This document shows positions 25,892 to 35,742 of a stretch of 64,000 bases of DNA, in pieces (position 1 is the first letter of the stretch; every line of letters begins with the position of its first letter). A program made the position numbers and the translations under genes. Origin of the DNA: Bog-473 sp963824195 (lineage in GTDB: Bacteria > Actinomycetota > Acidimicrobiia > Acidimicrobiales > RAAP-2); contig CAWGOJ010000008.1 in assembly GCA_963824195.1 (NCBI GenBank), positions 416,838-480,837 on the forward strand, given 5' to 3'. The notes under the pieces were generated by a model. It was not told the DNA's origin and did not search any database. It worked only from the letters and a program-made list of their open reading frames with translations.

Positions 25892-28228
25892 ATGCTCACC
25901 GGCGTCCGGGTGGTCGACTGCACCACCGAAATTGCCGGCCCCTACTGCTCCAAACTGTTGGCTGATGCTGGTGCGGACGTGGTCAAGGTGGAGCCACCCG
26001 AAGGTGACCCTCTGAGGCGTTGGGGCTCGGGCGCTCTCTTCGAGTACCTCAACACGTCGAAGCGCTCGGTTCAGGGTGGCACCGGGGACCTACTGGCCGC
26101 GGCAGATCTCTTCGTCAGCAACGAGCCCGTCGACGCCGGCGCGCTCTGGGCCGAGAACCCATCCTTGGTCGTCGTCACCATCACACCGTTCGGTGCCGAG
26201 GGACCGTGGGCTGATCGTGCGAGCACAGAGTTCACCCTGCAGGCTGCGTGCGGGTCCATCGGGCAGCGTGGCCTGCCGGAACAGCCGCCTCTGGCCGCCG
26301 GCGGACGTCTGGGCGAGTGGACATCGGGCACCTACGCCGCGCTGGGGGCGATCGCTGCGCTCCGCGAGGCCTTTCGCTCTGGCCGTGGGGAGCTGGTCGA
26401 TGTGGCGATGCTCGACTGTATGGCCGTCACCATGGTCACATACCCCTCGGTGTTCGCCTCGTTTGCCGGGTGGCCCACGGTCGCCGGGACGGGCCGGACA
26501 ATCGAGGTTCCCTCCATCGAACCCACGCGGGACGGATACTTCGTCGTCACCACGAACAGCGCTCAACAGTTCCGGGACTTCCTGCTCATGATCGAGCGGC
26601 CCGACCTCGTGGATGATCCCGACTTGCCGCAGGTCGCCAAGCGATTCCGCCGCCGCCAGGAGTTCCTGTCCGCCGTCCACCAGTTCACGACACACCACAC
26701 CACAGAGGAGATCCTGGAGGCGGCCGCCTTGTTCCGGATCCCGGCGGGTCCCCTCCTCAACGGATCGACCATGACCGAATTCGAGCAGTTCGTGAACCGC
26801 GGTGTCTTCGTGCCGAATCCCTCCGGTCGATTCTTCCAACCCCGTGTTCCCTATCGCATCTCAGGGGCGTCACCGCGCCCGTTCGCGCCTGCTCCGAGTC
26901 TTGGTCAGCACGACGGCGCGATCGACTGGCCCCCTCGGACGAACGGCTCCGGTCCGGCTGGCCGCGGTACGGCCTCGGAGGGCGACGACGCCGCCGATGG
27001 CTGGCGGCTCCCTCTTGCCGACATTCGTGTCGTCGACTGCACCGCATGGTGGGCCGGTCCCGTGGCCACCGCCGCCCTGGCCGGTCTGGGAGCCGACGTC
27101 ATCAAAGTTGAATCGGTCACGAGACCCGACAACATGCGCTTCGCCAGCACCCGGCCACCGACCCATGACCGCTGGTGGGAATGGAGCCCGATCTTCCACG
27201 CCGCGAACGCAGGCAAACGTGGAGTGACATTCGATCTGTCTCGTCCAGAGGGAGCCGAGATGTTCGCGCACCTCCTGCAGACTGCCGATGTCCTGGTGGA
27301 GAACTTCACGCCCCGGGTGATGGAGCAGTTTGGCTTCGACTGGGAACGCGTCCACGCGCTGAACGACCAGCTGATCATGGTGCGGATGCCGGCCTTCGGC
27401 CTCGATGGACCTTGGCGGGATCGGACGGGGTTCGCCCAGACCATGGAGTGCCTGACCGGCATGTCCTGGTTGACGGGGTTCCCCGATGGACCCCCAGTGT
27501 TGGTGCGAGGGGCCTGCGATCCCTTAGCGGGGATGCACGCGGTCATCGCCACCATGCTTGCGCTGATGAAGCGCGATCAGGGCAGCGGCGGCATGCTGGT
27601 CGAGGCAGCCATGGTCGAGTCCGTGCTGAATGCCGCAGCGGAACAGGTGGTCGAGTACGGCTCGAGTGGGACGTTGCTCTGCCGTGACGGGAACCGGGGT
27701 CCGCAGGCCGCTCCCCAGGGAGTCTACCCCTGTGCCGGAGAAGACCAGTGGGTCGCCATTGCCATCGCACATGACGACCATTGGCGGTCTCTGCGGTCGT
27801 TGCTGGACGACCCGCCGTGGGCAGGGAATGAAGCCTTGACACACTCGGTCGGCCGGCGCGCCGCGCACGACCACATCGACCGTGAGCTGTCTTCGTGGAC
27901 CAGCCGGCGCTCGGCCGAGGAGTCCGCTCGGATGCTCCTCGACGTGGGCATCCCGTCGGCGGTGGTGGTTCCTCCCCGCGACATCGCGGCCAACCCGCAA
28001 CTCCGCTATCGAGGCCTCTTCGAAGTGGAGGAACACGCGGTCACCGGAGCCCATGAGATCCCGACGCTGCCCTTTCGCTTTTCGCGGGTGGGTCGCTGGC
28101 TCAGATTGCCGGCGCCGACCCTCGGCCGCGACAACGACGCGGTCCTCGAGGACCTCGGCTACTCCCCCGCAAGGATCGAGGGCTTGCGGCAATCCGGCCT
28201 GATCGGCGAGCTCCCGACGGGTCTGTGA
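25892..28228 (+). CDS. Tandem-fused CaiB/BaiF family III CoA-transferase
   Basis: 778 residues from ATG 25892 (MLTGVRVVDCTTEIAGPYCS); a TTG at 25802 would add 30 residues of unlike sequence. Half one: KLLADAGADVVKVEPPEGDP and LVDVAMLDCM with the catalytic Asp (codon 26414-26416). Half two: IRVVDCTAWWAGPVATAALA, LGADVIKVESVTRPDN, and LVEAAMVESV, where Glu (27617-27619) replaces that Asp. So one half looks active and the other changed, unlike the fusion at 9264 where both differ. It would move CoA onto a carboxylic acid substrate. Confidence 0.9.
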   Translation: MLTGVRVVDCTTEIAGPYCSKLLADAGADVVKVEPPEGDPLRRWGSGALFEYLNTSKRSVQGGTGDLLAAADLFVSNEPVDAGALWAENPSLVVVTITPFGAEGPWADRASTEFTLQAACGSIGQRGLPEQPPLAAGGRLGEWTSGTYAALGAIAALREAFRSGRGELVDVAMLDCMAVTMVTYPSVFASFAGWPTVAGTGRTIEVPSIEPTRDGYFVVTTNSAQQFRDFLLMIERPDLVDDPDLPQVAKRFRRRQEFLSAVHQFTTHHTTEEILEAAALFRIPAGPLLNGSTMTEFEQFVNRGVFVPNPSGRFFQPRVPYRISGASPRPFAPAPSLGQHDGAIDWPPRTNGSGPAGRGTASEGDDAADGWRLPLADIRVVDCTAWWAGPVATAALAGLGADVIKVESVTRPDNMRFASTRPPTHDRWWEWSPIFHAANAGKRGVTFDLSRPEGAEMFAHLLQTADVLVENFTPRVMEQFGFDWERVHALNDQLIMVRMPAFGLDGPWRDRTGFAQTMECLTGMSWLTGFPDGPPVLVRGACDPLAGMHAVIATMLALMKRDQGSGGMLVEAAMVESVLNAAAEQVVEYGSSGTLLCRDGNRGPQAAPQGVYPCAGEDQWVAIAIAHDDHWRSLRSLLDDPPWAGNEALTHSVGRRAAHDHIDRELSSWTSRRSAEESARMLLDVGIPSAVVVPPRDIAANPQLRYRGLFEVEEHAVTGAHEIPTLPFRFSRVGRWLRLPAPTLGRDNDAVLEDLGYSPARIEGLRQSGLIGELPTGL

Positions 28229-28277
28229 CGCCGCGCGCCGAGGTCGTGCTGCGCGACAGGGAGAGCTCTGTTCGGGT

Positions 28278-29843
28278 TCAGGCTGAGGCCGCCACCTCGG
28301 CCGCCCACCGGTAGTCGGCCTTGCCACTCGGGGACCGGAAAACCTCGTCCACGAAGACCACCCGTTTCGGCACCTTGTAGCCGGCCAGCGACGCCCGCAC
28401 CAGAGTCATCAGCTCGCCCTCGGTGGGCTCCGTCCCGGGCGCCAGCTGAACGATGGCGACCACACGCTCACCCCAGCGCTCGTCGGGCACGCCGACGACC
28501 ACCACGTCGTAGACGGCGCGCGACTGGCGCAGCACGCCTTCCACCTCCTCGGGGTACACCTTCTCGCCTCCCGTGTTGATGCACAAGGAGCCCCGCCCGA
28601 GCAACGTGATGGTGCCATCCGCCGCCACCGTGGCCATGTCCCCGGTGAGCGACCATCGGCGCCCGTCCCACTCGACGAACGTCGTGGCGGATTTCGCCGG
28701 GTCCTTGTGGTACCCGAGGGGGATGCGCCCGGTGCGAGCCACGCGACCGACGATGCCCGAACCCGGTATCACGGGTCGGCGGGTCTCCTCATCCATCACC
28801 ACCGCCTGCTGGGCGGTGAACTGCGGCTCCGGCTTGTCCACCGTCGGTCCCACGAAGATACGTCCGGCTTGAATTCCGGTCTCGGACGATCCATAGCCGT
28901 CGGAGAGCGGGATGGAAGGGAAGGTGGCGAGGAACCGGTCGCGCAACGCCGTCGACAGCGGCGCTCCGCCCGAGCTGACCACGGCAAGCGATTCGATGTC
29001 GGGTTTTGGATCGAAGTCGTCCCATGCGTCGAGCAACGGTCGCATGACGGCGTCCCCAACCGTGCTGGTGGCCGTGACCTTCTCTCGCTCGATCGTACGC
29101 CATACCTCGCGCGGGTCGAGCGAGCCCGACCACAATACGACCTTGTTCCCGCTGAAGAGATGGAGCAGCACCACCCATCCGCCTGCCGCGTGCATCAACG
29201 GAGCGAGGAGCAGGAATGTGCTCTGATCGGGCGCTATGCGCTGGACCAGCTCCGCGACCGACGTGACCTCGGGAAGGGCGGGATTGCCACCCCCCATACA
29301 GGCGAAGAAGGCGTCTTCCTGTCGCCACACCACGCCTTTGGGCAAACCTGTGGTGCCGCCGGTGTACAGGATGTAGTGATCGTCCCCCGACCGAGGACCG
29401 AAGTCCCGAGTCGGCGACGACGAGGCCAGCGCGTCGTCGTACGTCGAACCGGTGGCCAGTTTCCATTGCAACGTGGGGACACGGGGTTCCACCTCGGTGA
29501 CCCGGTTCGTGAAGCCCCACTGGTGGACCACGCCTACGAGGTCGGCATCGTTGAACAGGTGCTCCAACTCCCCGGCTGTGTACCGATAATTGATGTTGAT
29601 CGGCACGGCTCGGACCTTGTAAGCGGCCAACGTGGCCTCCACGTATTCAACACAGTTCTGCAGATACAGTCCAATGTGGTCTCCGGGCTGTATGCCCTGC
29701 TCGACGTACCAGTGGGCCAATCGGTTCGACTGCTCCTCCAGTTGCGCGTAGGTCCGCCGCTGTTCACCACAGTGAAGGGCCACCCGATCCGGCACACTGT
29801 CGGCGACCGCCTCCCAGAGGTCGGCCAGATTGAAACCGCTCAT
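28278..29843 (-). CDS. AMP-forming acyl-CoA ligase (FadD17/FadD19-like)
   Basis: 521 residues from ATG 29843. Adenylation motifs: YILYTGGTTGLPKGVVWRQE (P-loop), YGSSETGIQAG, SLTGDMATV, LLGRGSLCINTGGEKVYPEE (hinge) and the C-terminal lysine in SPSGKADYRWA. The GRGSxxINTGGEKVxPEEVE hinge is typical of the actinobacterial FadD19/FadD17 group that activates steroid side-chain acids, but the substrate cannot be assigned from this. It is convergent with the fused CoA-transferase. Confidence 0.9.
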   Translation of the reverse strand: MSGFNLADLWEAVADSVPDRVALHCGEQRRTYAQLEEQSNRLAHWYVEQGIQPGDHIGLYLQNCVEYVEATLAAYKVRAVPININYRYTAGELEHLFNDADLVGVVHQWGFTNRVTEVEPRVPTLQWKLATGSTYDDALASSSPTRDFGPRSGDDHYILYTGGTTGLPKGVVWRQEDAFFACMGGGNPALPEVTSVAELVQRIAPDQSTFLLLAPLMHAAGGWVVLLHLFSGNKVVLWSGSLDPREVWRTIEREKVTATSTVGDAVMRPLLDAWDDFDPKPDIESLAVVSSGGAPLSTALRDRFLATFPSIPLSDGYGSSETGIQAGRIFVGPTVDKPEPQFTAQQAVVMDEETRRPVIPGSGIVGRVARTGRIPLGYHKDPAKSATTFVEWDGRRWSLTGDMATVAADGTITLLGRGSLCINTGGEKVYPEEVEGVLRQSRAVYDVVVVGVPDERWGERVVAIVQLAPGTEPTEGELMTLVRASLAGYKVPKRVVFVDEVFRSPSGKADYRWAAEVAASA

Positions 29844-30028
29844 AGGGGTGTCGGATTCCCTACCGAGCCGAAGCAGGATCGAACGGCGGCAGGCATCTCG
29901 AGACTCCGCCCTCTGGACCGCGGGCCCACGTGCCGGGTTTCCGGTCGACGCGCAACATCACCGGGCGACCCAGCCCCGTCAGGCGCTGCCCACGGCCCGT
30001 TGTCCTGCGACTCCCCCGACGACATTCG

Positions 30029-30046
30029 TTCGTATACTATATTCGA
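30029..30046. promoter_or_regulatory. AT-rich element in the 448-base gap before the ABC importer
   Basis: TTCGTATACTATATTCGA lies between the CoA ligase (-) and the binding-protein gene (+). It is nearly identical to 40312-40329 (TTCGTATACTATATTTGA). TATACT is followed seven bases later by ATG 30046, but that frame has only six codons. The rest of the gap from 29844 to 30291 holds nothing recognisable. Confidence 0.5.
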
Positions 30047-30291
30047 TGTTGACGGATCGTGGATAGTCCGCCGCTGAGATGCGGGTGTGCGCAATCGTCC
30101 CGCCTCGCATGCGTCGTCAGACGAGGGTCTCGATCCTCGGTTCAGGGAGGGAAAATGGTCGGAGGTGGCACAAACTGCCAAAGGTGCGGTGTGCGCGCGG
30201 TCTCTCGGCTCGCGTCACCTCTGCGGCCCGATCCCCGCTCCGGTCGAAGTGCTGATTGAATAACTCGATCGCAAGCTACTCGGGGGAGGGT

Positions 30292-31678
30292 ATGAGGATG
30301 CTCCGCAAAGGATCAGGCACATTTCGAAAGTCGGCGCTGCCGCTGGCAATGGCGACCCTGATGGTCGCCGGCACGTGCGTCGCACTCTGGTCGTCGACCG
30401 CTACCGCGGCGACGTCAGCGAGCACTTCGTCCAGCGGTGTCTGGCCCGGGGTCGGAAAGATCTGCGAACCGGGACCCGGCGGCGCCTCCTCGGTGCGCGG
30501 TGTCGGCGCCAAGACCATCAACATCGCCGTGTTCAACGACGCCGCCAACACTGTTGAGCCGGGACTCGAGGCCGAGTTCCCCCAGCAGGCCACGGCGTTC
30601 GCCGACTGGTGCAATGCCGCCGGTGGCATCAACGGACGCCACATCGTGATCGACAACCGTGACGCCGCGCTGTTCAACGCGGCGCAGCAGGCAACCGCGG
30701 CCTGCCAGAGCGACTTCATGGCGGTCGGCGGCGGCATGGCCCTCGACCAGCCGTCGGTCCCCATCCGTGAGCAGTGCGGCTTGGGACAGATCAGCGGCTA
30801 TGTCGTCTCGAACGCTTCCGATCTGGCCACCGACCAAGTCGACCCCAGCGGCATCAACACGGACTCGGTGACCGCGGGATGGTTCGGGGCGCTGGCCAAG
30901 GCCTACCCGCAGGCGGTGAAGGAGGCCGGCATGGGTGGTTCCGACACCCCCTCCGTCCTCCAGCCCGAAACGAAGTACGAGTTCGGCGCCGAGGCTGAGG
31001 GCTGGCATGTCGCCGACTTCCTTGAGCCCCCGGTCACGGTGGAGAACTGGGCGCCCTACGTCGAGGACTACCAGAGCAAGGGGGCCGAGGCCCTGTGGCC
31101 CGCCGACAACGCCAACTTCACCCCCTTCGCCCAGGCGATGACCACTGCCGGCTACCACCCGGCCTTTGTCTTGCTGGGGACCCAGTTCGCCAACGCCCAG
31201 ACGCAGCAAGCCGTGGCCGCGAACCCCAGTCTGCCGCCGGTCTACGTCGAGACGTCGTGGTGGCCTACTCGCGCTGGCCTCGCAGAACCCCTCGACCGAG
31301 CAGCTCGTCAACACCATGCACACCTACGCCAAGGGCGACACCATCGACTTCGACGACGAGGAGGGGGCCGAGGCGTGGCTCCTATGGGCGAAGGCAGCCT
31401 CGGCATGTGGCGCCAGCCTCACGGTGACGTGTGTGCTGAACAACGCGGCTGCGGTGAAGAACTGGGATGCCGGAGGCATTGAGGCGCCGATTCCCACCTT
31501 GACGCTCTCCAACAAGAACCCCCAGCCCTCGCCGTGCTTCGCCATCCTGAAGATGGAATCCAAGGGAATCGTCTACGACAAGGCGATCACCGACCCCACG
31601 CAGTCCATCTGGAACTGCAACCCCAAGAACGTCGTGCACCTGACGGCGCAACAGCAGCAGCAACTGAATTCCTTGTGA
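30292..31678 (+). CDS. ABC importer substrate-binding protein (LivK type), frameshifted
   Basis: About 460 residues from ATG 30292 (GGGGGAGG before it). The N-terminus is a signal peptide: basic RMLRKGSGTFRKS, hydrophobic ALPLAMATLMVAGTCVAL, then a Ser/Thr-rich stretch. The mature part is a periplasmic-binding type 1 fold (KTINIAVFNDAANTVEPGLE, FADWCNAAGGINGRHIVIDN, YVVSNASDLATDQVDPSGIN). The frame breaks near 31250-31275, after YVETSWWPT; the other frame continues LALASQNPSTEQLVNTMHTY to the stop. One extra base explains it. It would capture an unknown small solute for the permease and ATPases downstream. Confidence 0.85.
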
Positions 31679-31761
31679 GGATGAGTTCGGGCCGCGGGGG
31701 TGGGTGCAAACTGCATAGTCTTGCCCGGGCAGGCGACTGATCATCCTGTCGGGGGACGGCC

Positions 31762-33934
31762 GTGCATGACTTCATCATCTTCACCATCGGCGGCCTGGCT
31801 GCAGCGGGCATCTACGCGATAACGGCGAGCGGCCTCACCCTTACCTACACGACGACCGGGATCTTCAATTGGGCGCACGGCGCCATCGGGATGGTCTGCG
31901 CCTTCGCCTACTGGCAGATGAGCATCGGCTGGGGCTGGCCGACGCTCATCTCGATGCTCGTCTGCCTCCTCGTGCTGGCGCCCGTGATCGGAATCGTGAT
32001 CGAAGCGGCCGTGATGCGCCGGCTCGAAGGGGTCTCGGAGGCATCCAAACTGGTCGTGACGCTGGCCATCGCGCTCATGCTCTTGGGCCTCGCGCAATGG
32101 ATCTGGGATCCCACGACATATCGGGCCTTGCCCCCCCTCTTCAACAACGACACCTTGGTGCTCGGCTCGATCAGGATCTCCTACAACGACGTGACCGTCT
32201 TGATCCTGGCCCTGGTCGTCGCCATCGGGCTGCGCCTGTTCCTCTACCGCACCCGCATCGGCGTCACCATGCGGGCCAGCGTCGACGACCGGACGCTCAC
32301 TTCGCTCAACGGGTCGAGCGCCATCACCAACGCCCGCAACGCCTGGATCATCGGCTCCATACTGGCCGCACTGGCGGGGATCCTCATCGCACCGACCCTC
32401 ACCCTGTCGGCCTCCGCGCTCACCCTGCTCATCGTCAACGCCTACGCGGCCTCGGTCATCGGGCGCCTGCGCTCCATTCCGATGACCTTCGTGGGTGCGA
32501 TCATCCTGGGCCTGTCCATCGCGTACTCGGTGGCCTATCTGCCCCAGAACCCCTACGTCCAAGGGTTCGAGAACGCGGTGCCTGCGATCATCCTCTTCAT
32601 CGCCCTCTTGGTCCTGCCCCAGCTCGCGCCTGCGCGGGCACCGCCAGCTCCGCAGCCGCGAGCTGGCCTTTCGCCCCACGTGGAACGGCACCGGCCTCTT
32701 CTGCGCCGGCACGATCATCGCCGCCGTCTTCTTGGCCACCACTGTCTCGACACCCGACCTGTTCAGCCTCAATCGCATGTGGGGGCTGGCCATCGTCGGG
32801 CTCTCGGTCGTCCCCATCGTCGGCTACGCCGGGCGCCTGTCGTTGTGCCAGATGACCTTCGCCGGCATCGGCGCCACCATGGTGGGGCATCTGGGAGCCG
32901 GTGGGAACCCCCTCTCCCTACTGGCCGCAGCCGGGGTGTGTGCAGTCGTCGGCGTCATCGTCGCCATACCCGCCTTGCGTCTCTCGGGCATCTACTTCGC
33001 GCTGGCCACCGCGGCCTTCGCCATCACCATGGACAATTGGGTATTCGTCCTCCCATCCTTCAACCTCTTCGGGCATCCCTACGCGCCCTTCGGCTCGGGG
33101 TCGCTCGTCTTCGCTCCCTTCCGCATCGGTTCTCTCGCGCTCAACTCCAAGACCTCGCAGTTCATCGCGGGGTCCGTGGCCTTCGTGATCCTGGTCGTGC
33201 TCGTCGTGGCGCTCAGACGATCGGAGTTCGGGCAACGTCTGCTGGCCATGAAAGACAGTCCCGCCGCCTGTGCGACGCTGGGCATGAACGGCCGGGCCAC
33301 GCTCATCGGGGTGTTCGCCTTCTCGGCCGCCCTGGCGGGGGTCGGTGGCGGCATCTATGGCATGGCTCTCGGCAGCGCGGCTCCCGACGTCTTCCAGTTC
33401 TTCAACGGGCTCTCCGTGCTCTTGGTGATGGTTGTCTTTGGGATCACCTCGTTCGGTGCGGCGGGGTTGAACGGCCTCTATCAGGGTTCGCCGCTGTTCA
33501 CCAATCTCTTCCCTTCGCTCACCCAGTTGCCGCTGCTCCTCGTCGGCCTCGGCGGCATCGGTGTGGGGACCACGCCCAACGGGACCATCCCGGGCAGTAT
33601 CCGCCCGGTCTATCTCTCGGTGGCGCGACGGCGCTGGCTGGTGGCCCTGATCGTGGTGGTGGTCGGGGCGGCCTGGGCGCTCCGGCTGAGCGGGGCGATC
33701 GGCAACTGGCCGATGACGATCATCTTGGTGGTCGACCTCGCGCTGTTCCCGGTCCCGGCCTACGTCGCCGACTACCGAGCGAGGATCGCGCCGCCCGCAT
33801 TCGGCCTTCCAGAGCGCCGGTCGAAAGACAAGAGAGACGCCTGGTTCTCCGAGGCGGTGTCGGACGAGGGTCCTGTCGGCTCGTCCGATCCGCTCGCCGC
33901 CCTGTCGGGGGCCGGAGGCACCAGTGGGACTTGA
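31762..33934 (+). CDS. Fused LivH-LivM ABC permease, frameshifted between the two halves
   Basis: Integral membrane permease. From GTG 31762 a LivH-like half reads IYAITASGLTLTYTTTGIFN, WAHGAIGMV and ends LFIALLVLPQ. Then the frame changes near 32620-32630 and continues RLRGHRQLRSRELAFRPTWN into a LivM-like half (GLSVVPIVGYAGRLSLCQMT, FAGIGATMVGHLG, ALRLSGIYFALATAAF). No separate start is visible for LivM and the length is not a multiple of three, so a natural fusion of about 724 residues broken by one indel is the simplest reading. The stop overlaps livG by 11 bases. Confidence 0.85.
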
Positions 33935-34670
33935 AATCGACGAGGTCTCGGTTCGCTTCGGGGGCCTGGCCGCGCTGTCCGAGGTGTCGCTCGGCGCTGG
34001 TGAGGGTGTGATCACCGGCTTGATCGGGCCGAACGGAGCCGGCAAGACGACGCTGTTCAATGTGGTGACGGGGATGCAGCGGCCCAATGCAGGGACCGTG
34101 CGCCTCGACGGTCGGGATTTGCAGGGGCTCTCGTCCTATCGTCGGGCCCGGCTCGGGCTCGGACGCACGTTCCAACGCTTGGAGCTCTTCGGGACCCTGA
34201 CCGTCGCCGAGAACATCGGTGTCGCCGCATCCGTTGCGCAGCGCGGCGTTGTGAAGGCCAGGTCGAGGGCGATCCATGAGATCCGCGAGGAGCTGCTGGA
34301 CCGGCTCGGACTGACGCCCGTGGCCAATGACCGAGCCGATACCTTGCCGACGGGGACCGGTCGCATCGTTGAGCTGGCGCGCGCCCTTGCCACCAGGCCC
34401 AAGGTCCTCCTCCTCGACGAACCGGCGGCGGGCCAGGACACAGACGAAACCGAGCGCTTCGCTGAGGTTCTGCGCGACCTGGCGAACGACGGACTCGCCA
34501 TTCTGCTGGTCGAACACGACATGGAACTGGTCATGAACGTCTGCCACAGCGTCGTGGTCCTCGACTATGGCCGCATCATCTGCATCGGCACGCCGGCCGA
34601 GGTCCGGGCCGACCCCGAGGTCCAGGCCGCGTACCTCGGCACCGTATCGGCAGCTGTGGCCGATGGCTGA
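33924..34670 (+). CDS. livG: Branched-chain-amino-acid-type ABC transporter ATPase LivG
   Basis: 248 residues from GTG 33924, overlapping the permease stop. Walker A is GPNGAGKTT, Walker B is KVLLLDEPAAGQD, the switch His is in LLVEHDMELVM. The ABC signature, normally LSGGQ or LSYGQ, reads LPTGTGRIVELARALA. The typical LivG long insertion after Walker A (GLGRTFQRLELF) is present. It drives import together with LivF. The non-standard signature may alter ATP hydrolysis. Confidence 0.9.
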   Translation: MGLEIDEVSVRFGGLAALSEVSLGAGEGVITGLIGPNGAGKTTLFNVVTGMQRPNAGTVRLDGRDLQGLSSYRRARLGLGRTFQRLELFGTLTVAENIGVAASVAQRGVVKARSRAIHEIREELLDRLGLTPVANDRADTLPTGTGRIVELARALATRPKVLLLDEPAAGQDTDETERFAEVLRDLANDGLAILLVEHDMELVMNVCHSVVVLDYGRIICIGTPAEVRADPEVQAAYLGTVSAAVADG

Positions 34671-35440
34671 ACCCCTCTTGGAGTTCCGGGGCGTGCGGGC
34701 GGCCTACGAGGAAGTCGAGGTGATCCACGGGATCGACGCGACGTTCGAAGAGGGTGTCGTGACGGCTGTCCTCGGGGCAAACGGTGCCGGGAAGTCGACC
34801 CTCCTCGCCCTGGCGGCCGGCATCATGGGGCCGAGCACGGGTGAGGTTCGTCTTCGCCGGTCAAAGGGTACGCGTGGGATCGACGTCCAAGTTGGCCCGC
34901 CGGGGGCTCTGCCTGATCCCCGAGGGCCGCGGCGTGTTCCCGAACCTGACCGTGCGGGAGAACCTCTGGGTCATGACGCACAGCGGTTCGGGGCGACGAC
35001 ACGTCGAGCGTTGCGCGTTCGAACGGTTCCCGCGCCTGGCGGATCGCGCTGACCAGCCGGCCGGCACGCTGTCGGGCGGCGAGCAGCAGATGCTGGCGCT
35101 TGCCCGCGCCGTGGCGACGAGCCCGCGGTTGCTCATGCTCGACGAGCTCTCCATGGGCCTCGCGCCCATCGTCGTCGACGCGCTCTACAGCCATGTCGTC
35201 CAGCTGGCGGCGGAGGGCATCACCGTCGTGGTGGTGGAGCAATTCGCACGTACCGCGCTGTCGGTTGCCACCTCGGCCATGGTGATGGCGAACGGACGGA
35301 TCGTCCAGACCGGGACGGCACTCGACGTGGAATCGGTGCTCCATTCTGCCTATCTGGGACCCGTTCAACCCGCGGAGGCGGGTTCACCGGCACACAACGG
35401 GACGTCAGATCACACCGACACCGGTTCGGGAGCCAACTAG
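34663..35440 (+). CDS. livF: Branched-chain-amino-acid-type ABC transporter ATPase LivF, frameshifted
   Basis: ATG 34663 overlaps the livG stop by eight bases. The first frame has LEFRGVRAAYEEVEVIHGID and Walker A LGANGAGKSTLL. The second frame, from about 34845, has LARRGLCLIPEGRGVFPNLT, signature TLSGGEQQMLALARA, Walker B LLMLDELSMGLAP and VVVVEQFARTAL. The break lies near 34843-34855 (after STGEVR). LivF normally ends near 235 residues; here a Ser/Thr-rich tail is added. The last gene of the importer operon. Confidence 0.87.
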
Positions 35441-35462
35441 GAATCTCGAGGGACGCCTTCGC

Positions 35463-35562
35463 TCAAGCGGCGCCGCCCACCGTCCGGTCCATACCGGGGG
35501 TGCGCTTCTCAATGAAGGCGTCGATGCCCTCCGTGGAACATCCTCGCTCGTGCTTGCTGGAC
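35463..35562 (-). pseudogene. C-terminal remnant of an enoyl-CoA hydratase
   Basis: The minus strand reads MSSKHERGCSTEGIDAFIEK then RTPGMD and a TGA at 35465-35463. It matches the end of crotonase proteins (SxDxxEGxxAFxEKRxPxF). No earlier crotonase motifs remain in the 302-base gap, so only the last helix survives. Confidence 0.6.
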
Positions 35563-35742
35563 ATGTACCCGGCCGGGAACTCCATGCCCGTGCTCGGCGT
35601 CCTTGGCCGGCGCACGCAGACTCTGGGAGTGGCGCCTTGCGTCGGCCGAAGGGAACGCAGTGAGGTCCACGGCCCCACGTTCGTCAGTGCTCAGCGCGGT
35701 TGTTTCTCGTCCTGTGGGTTCCACTGAGATGCGTCACCCGCC

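Noticed and set aside
30046..30066. Leaderless-looking six-codon frame after TATACT
   Set aside because: The spacing of seven bases is right but the frame stops after six codons with no known leader-peptide feature. Chance is likely.
28707..30077. 456-codon plus-strand open frame
   Set aside because: Antisense to the acyl-CoA ligase, with no family resemblance.
31741..32817. 358-codon minus-strand frame rich in Gly, Asp and Arg
   Set aside because: Shadow of the membrane permease gene. Low-complexity composition.
33924..34087. 389-codon minus-strand frame over the importer (32918-34087)
   Set aside because: Antisense to livM and livG, repetitive charged composition, no motif.
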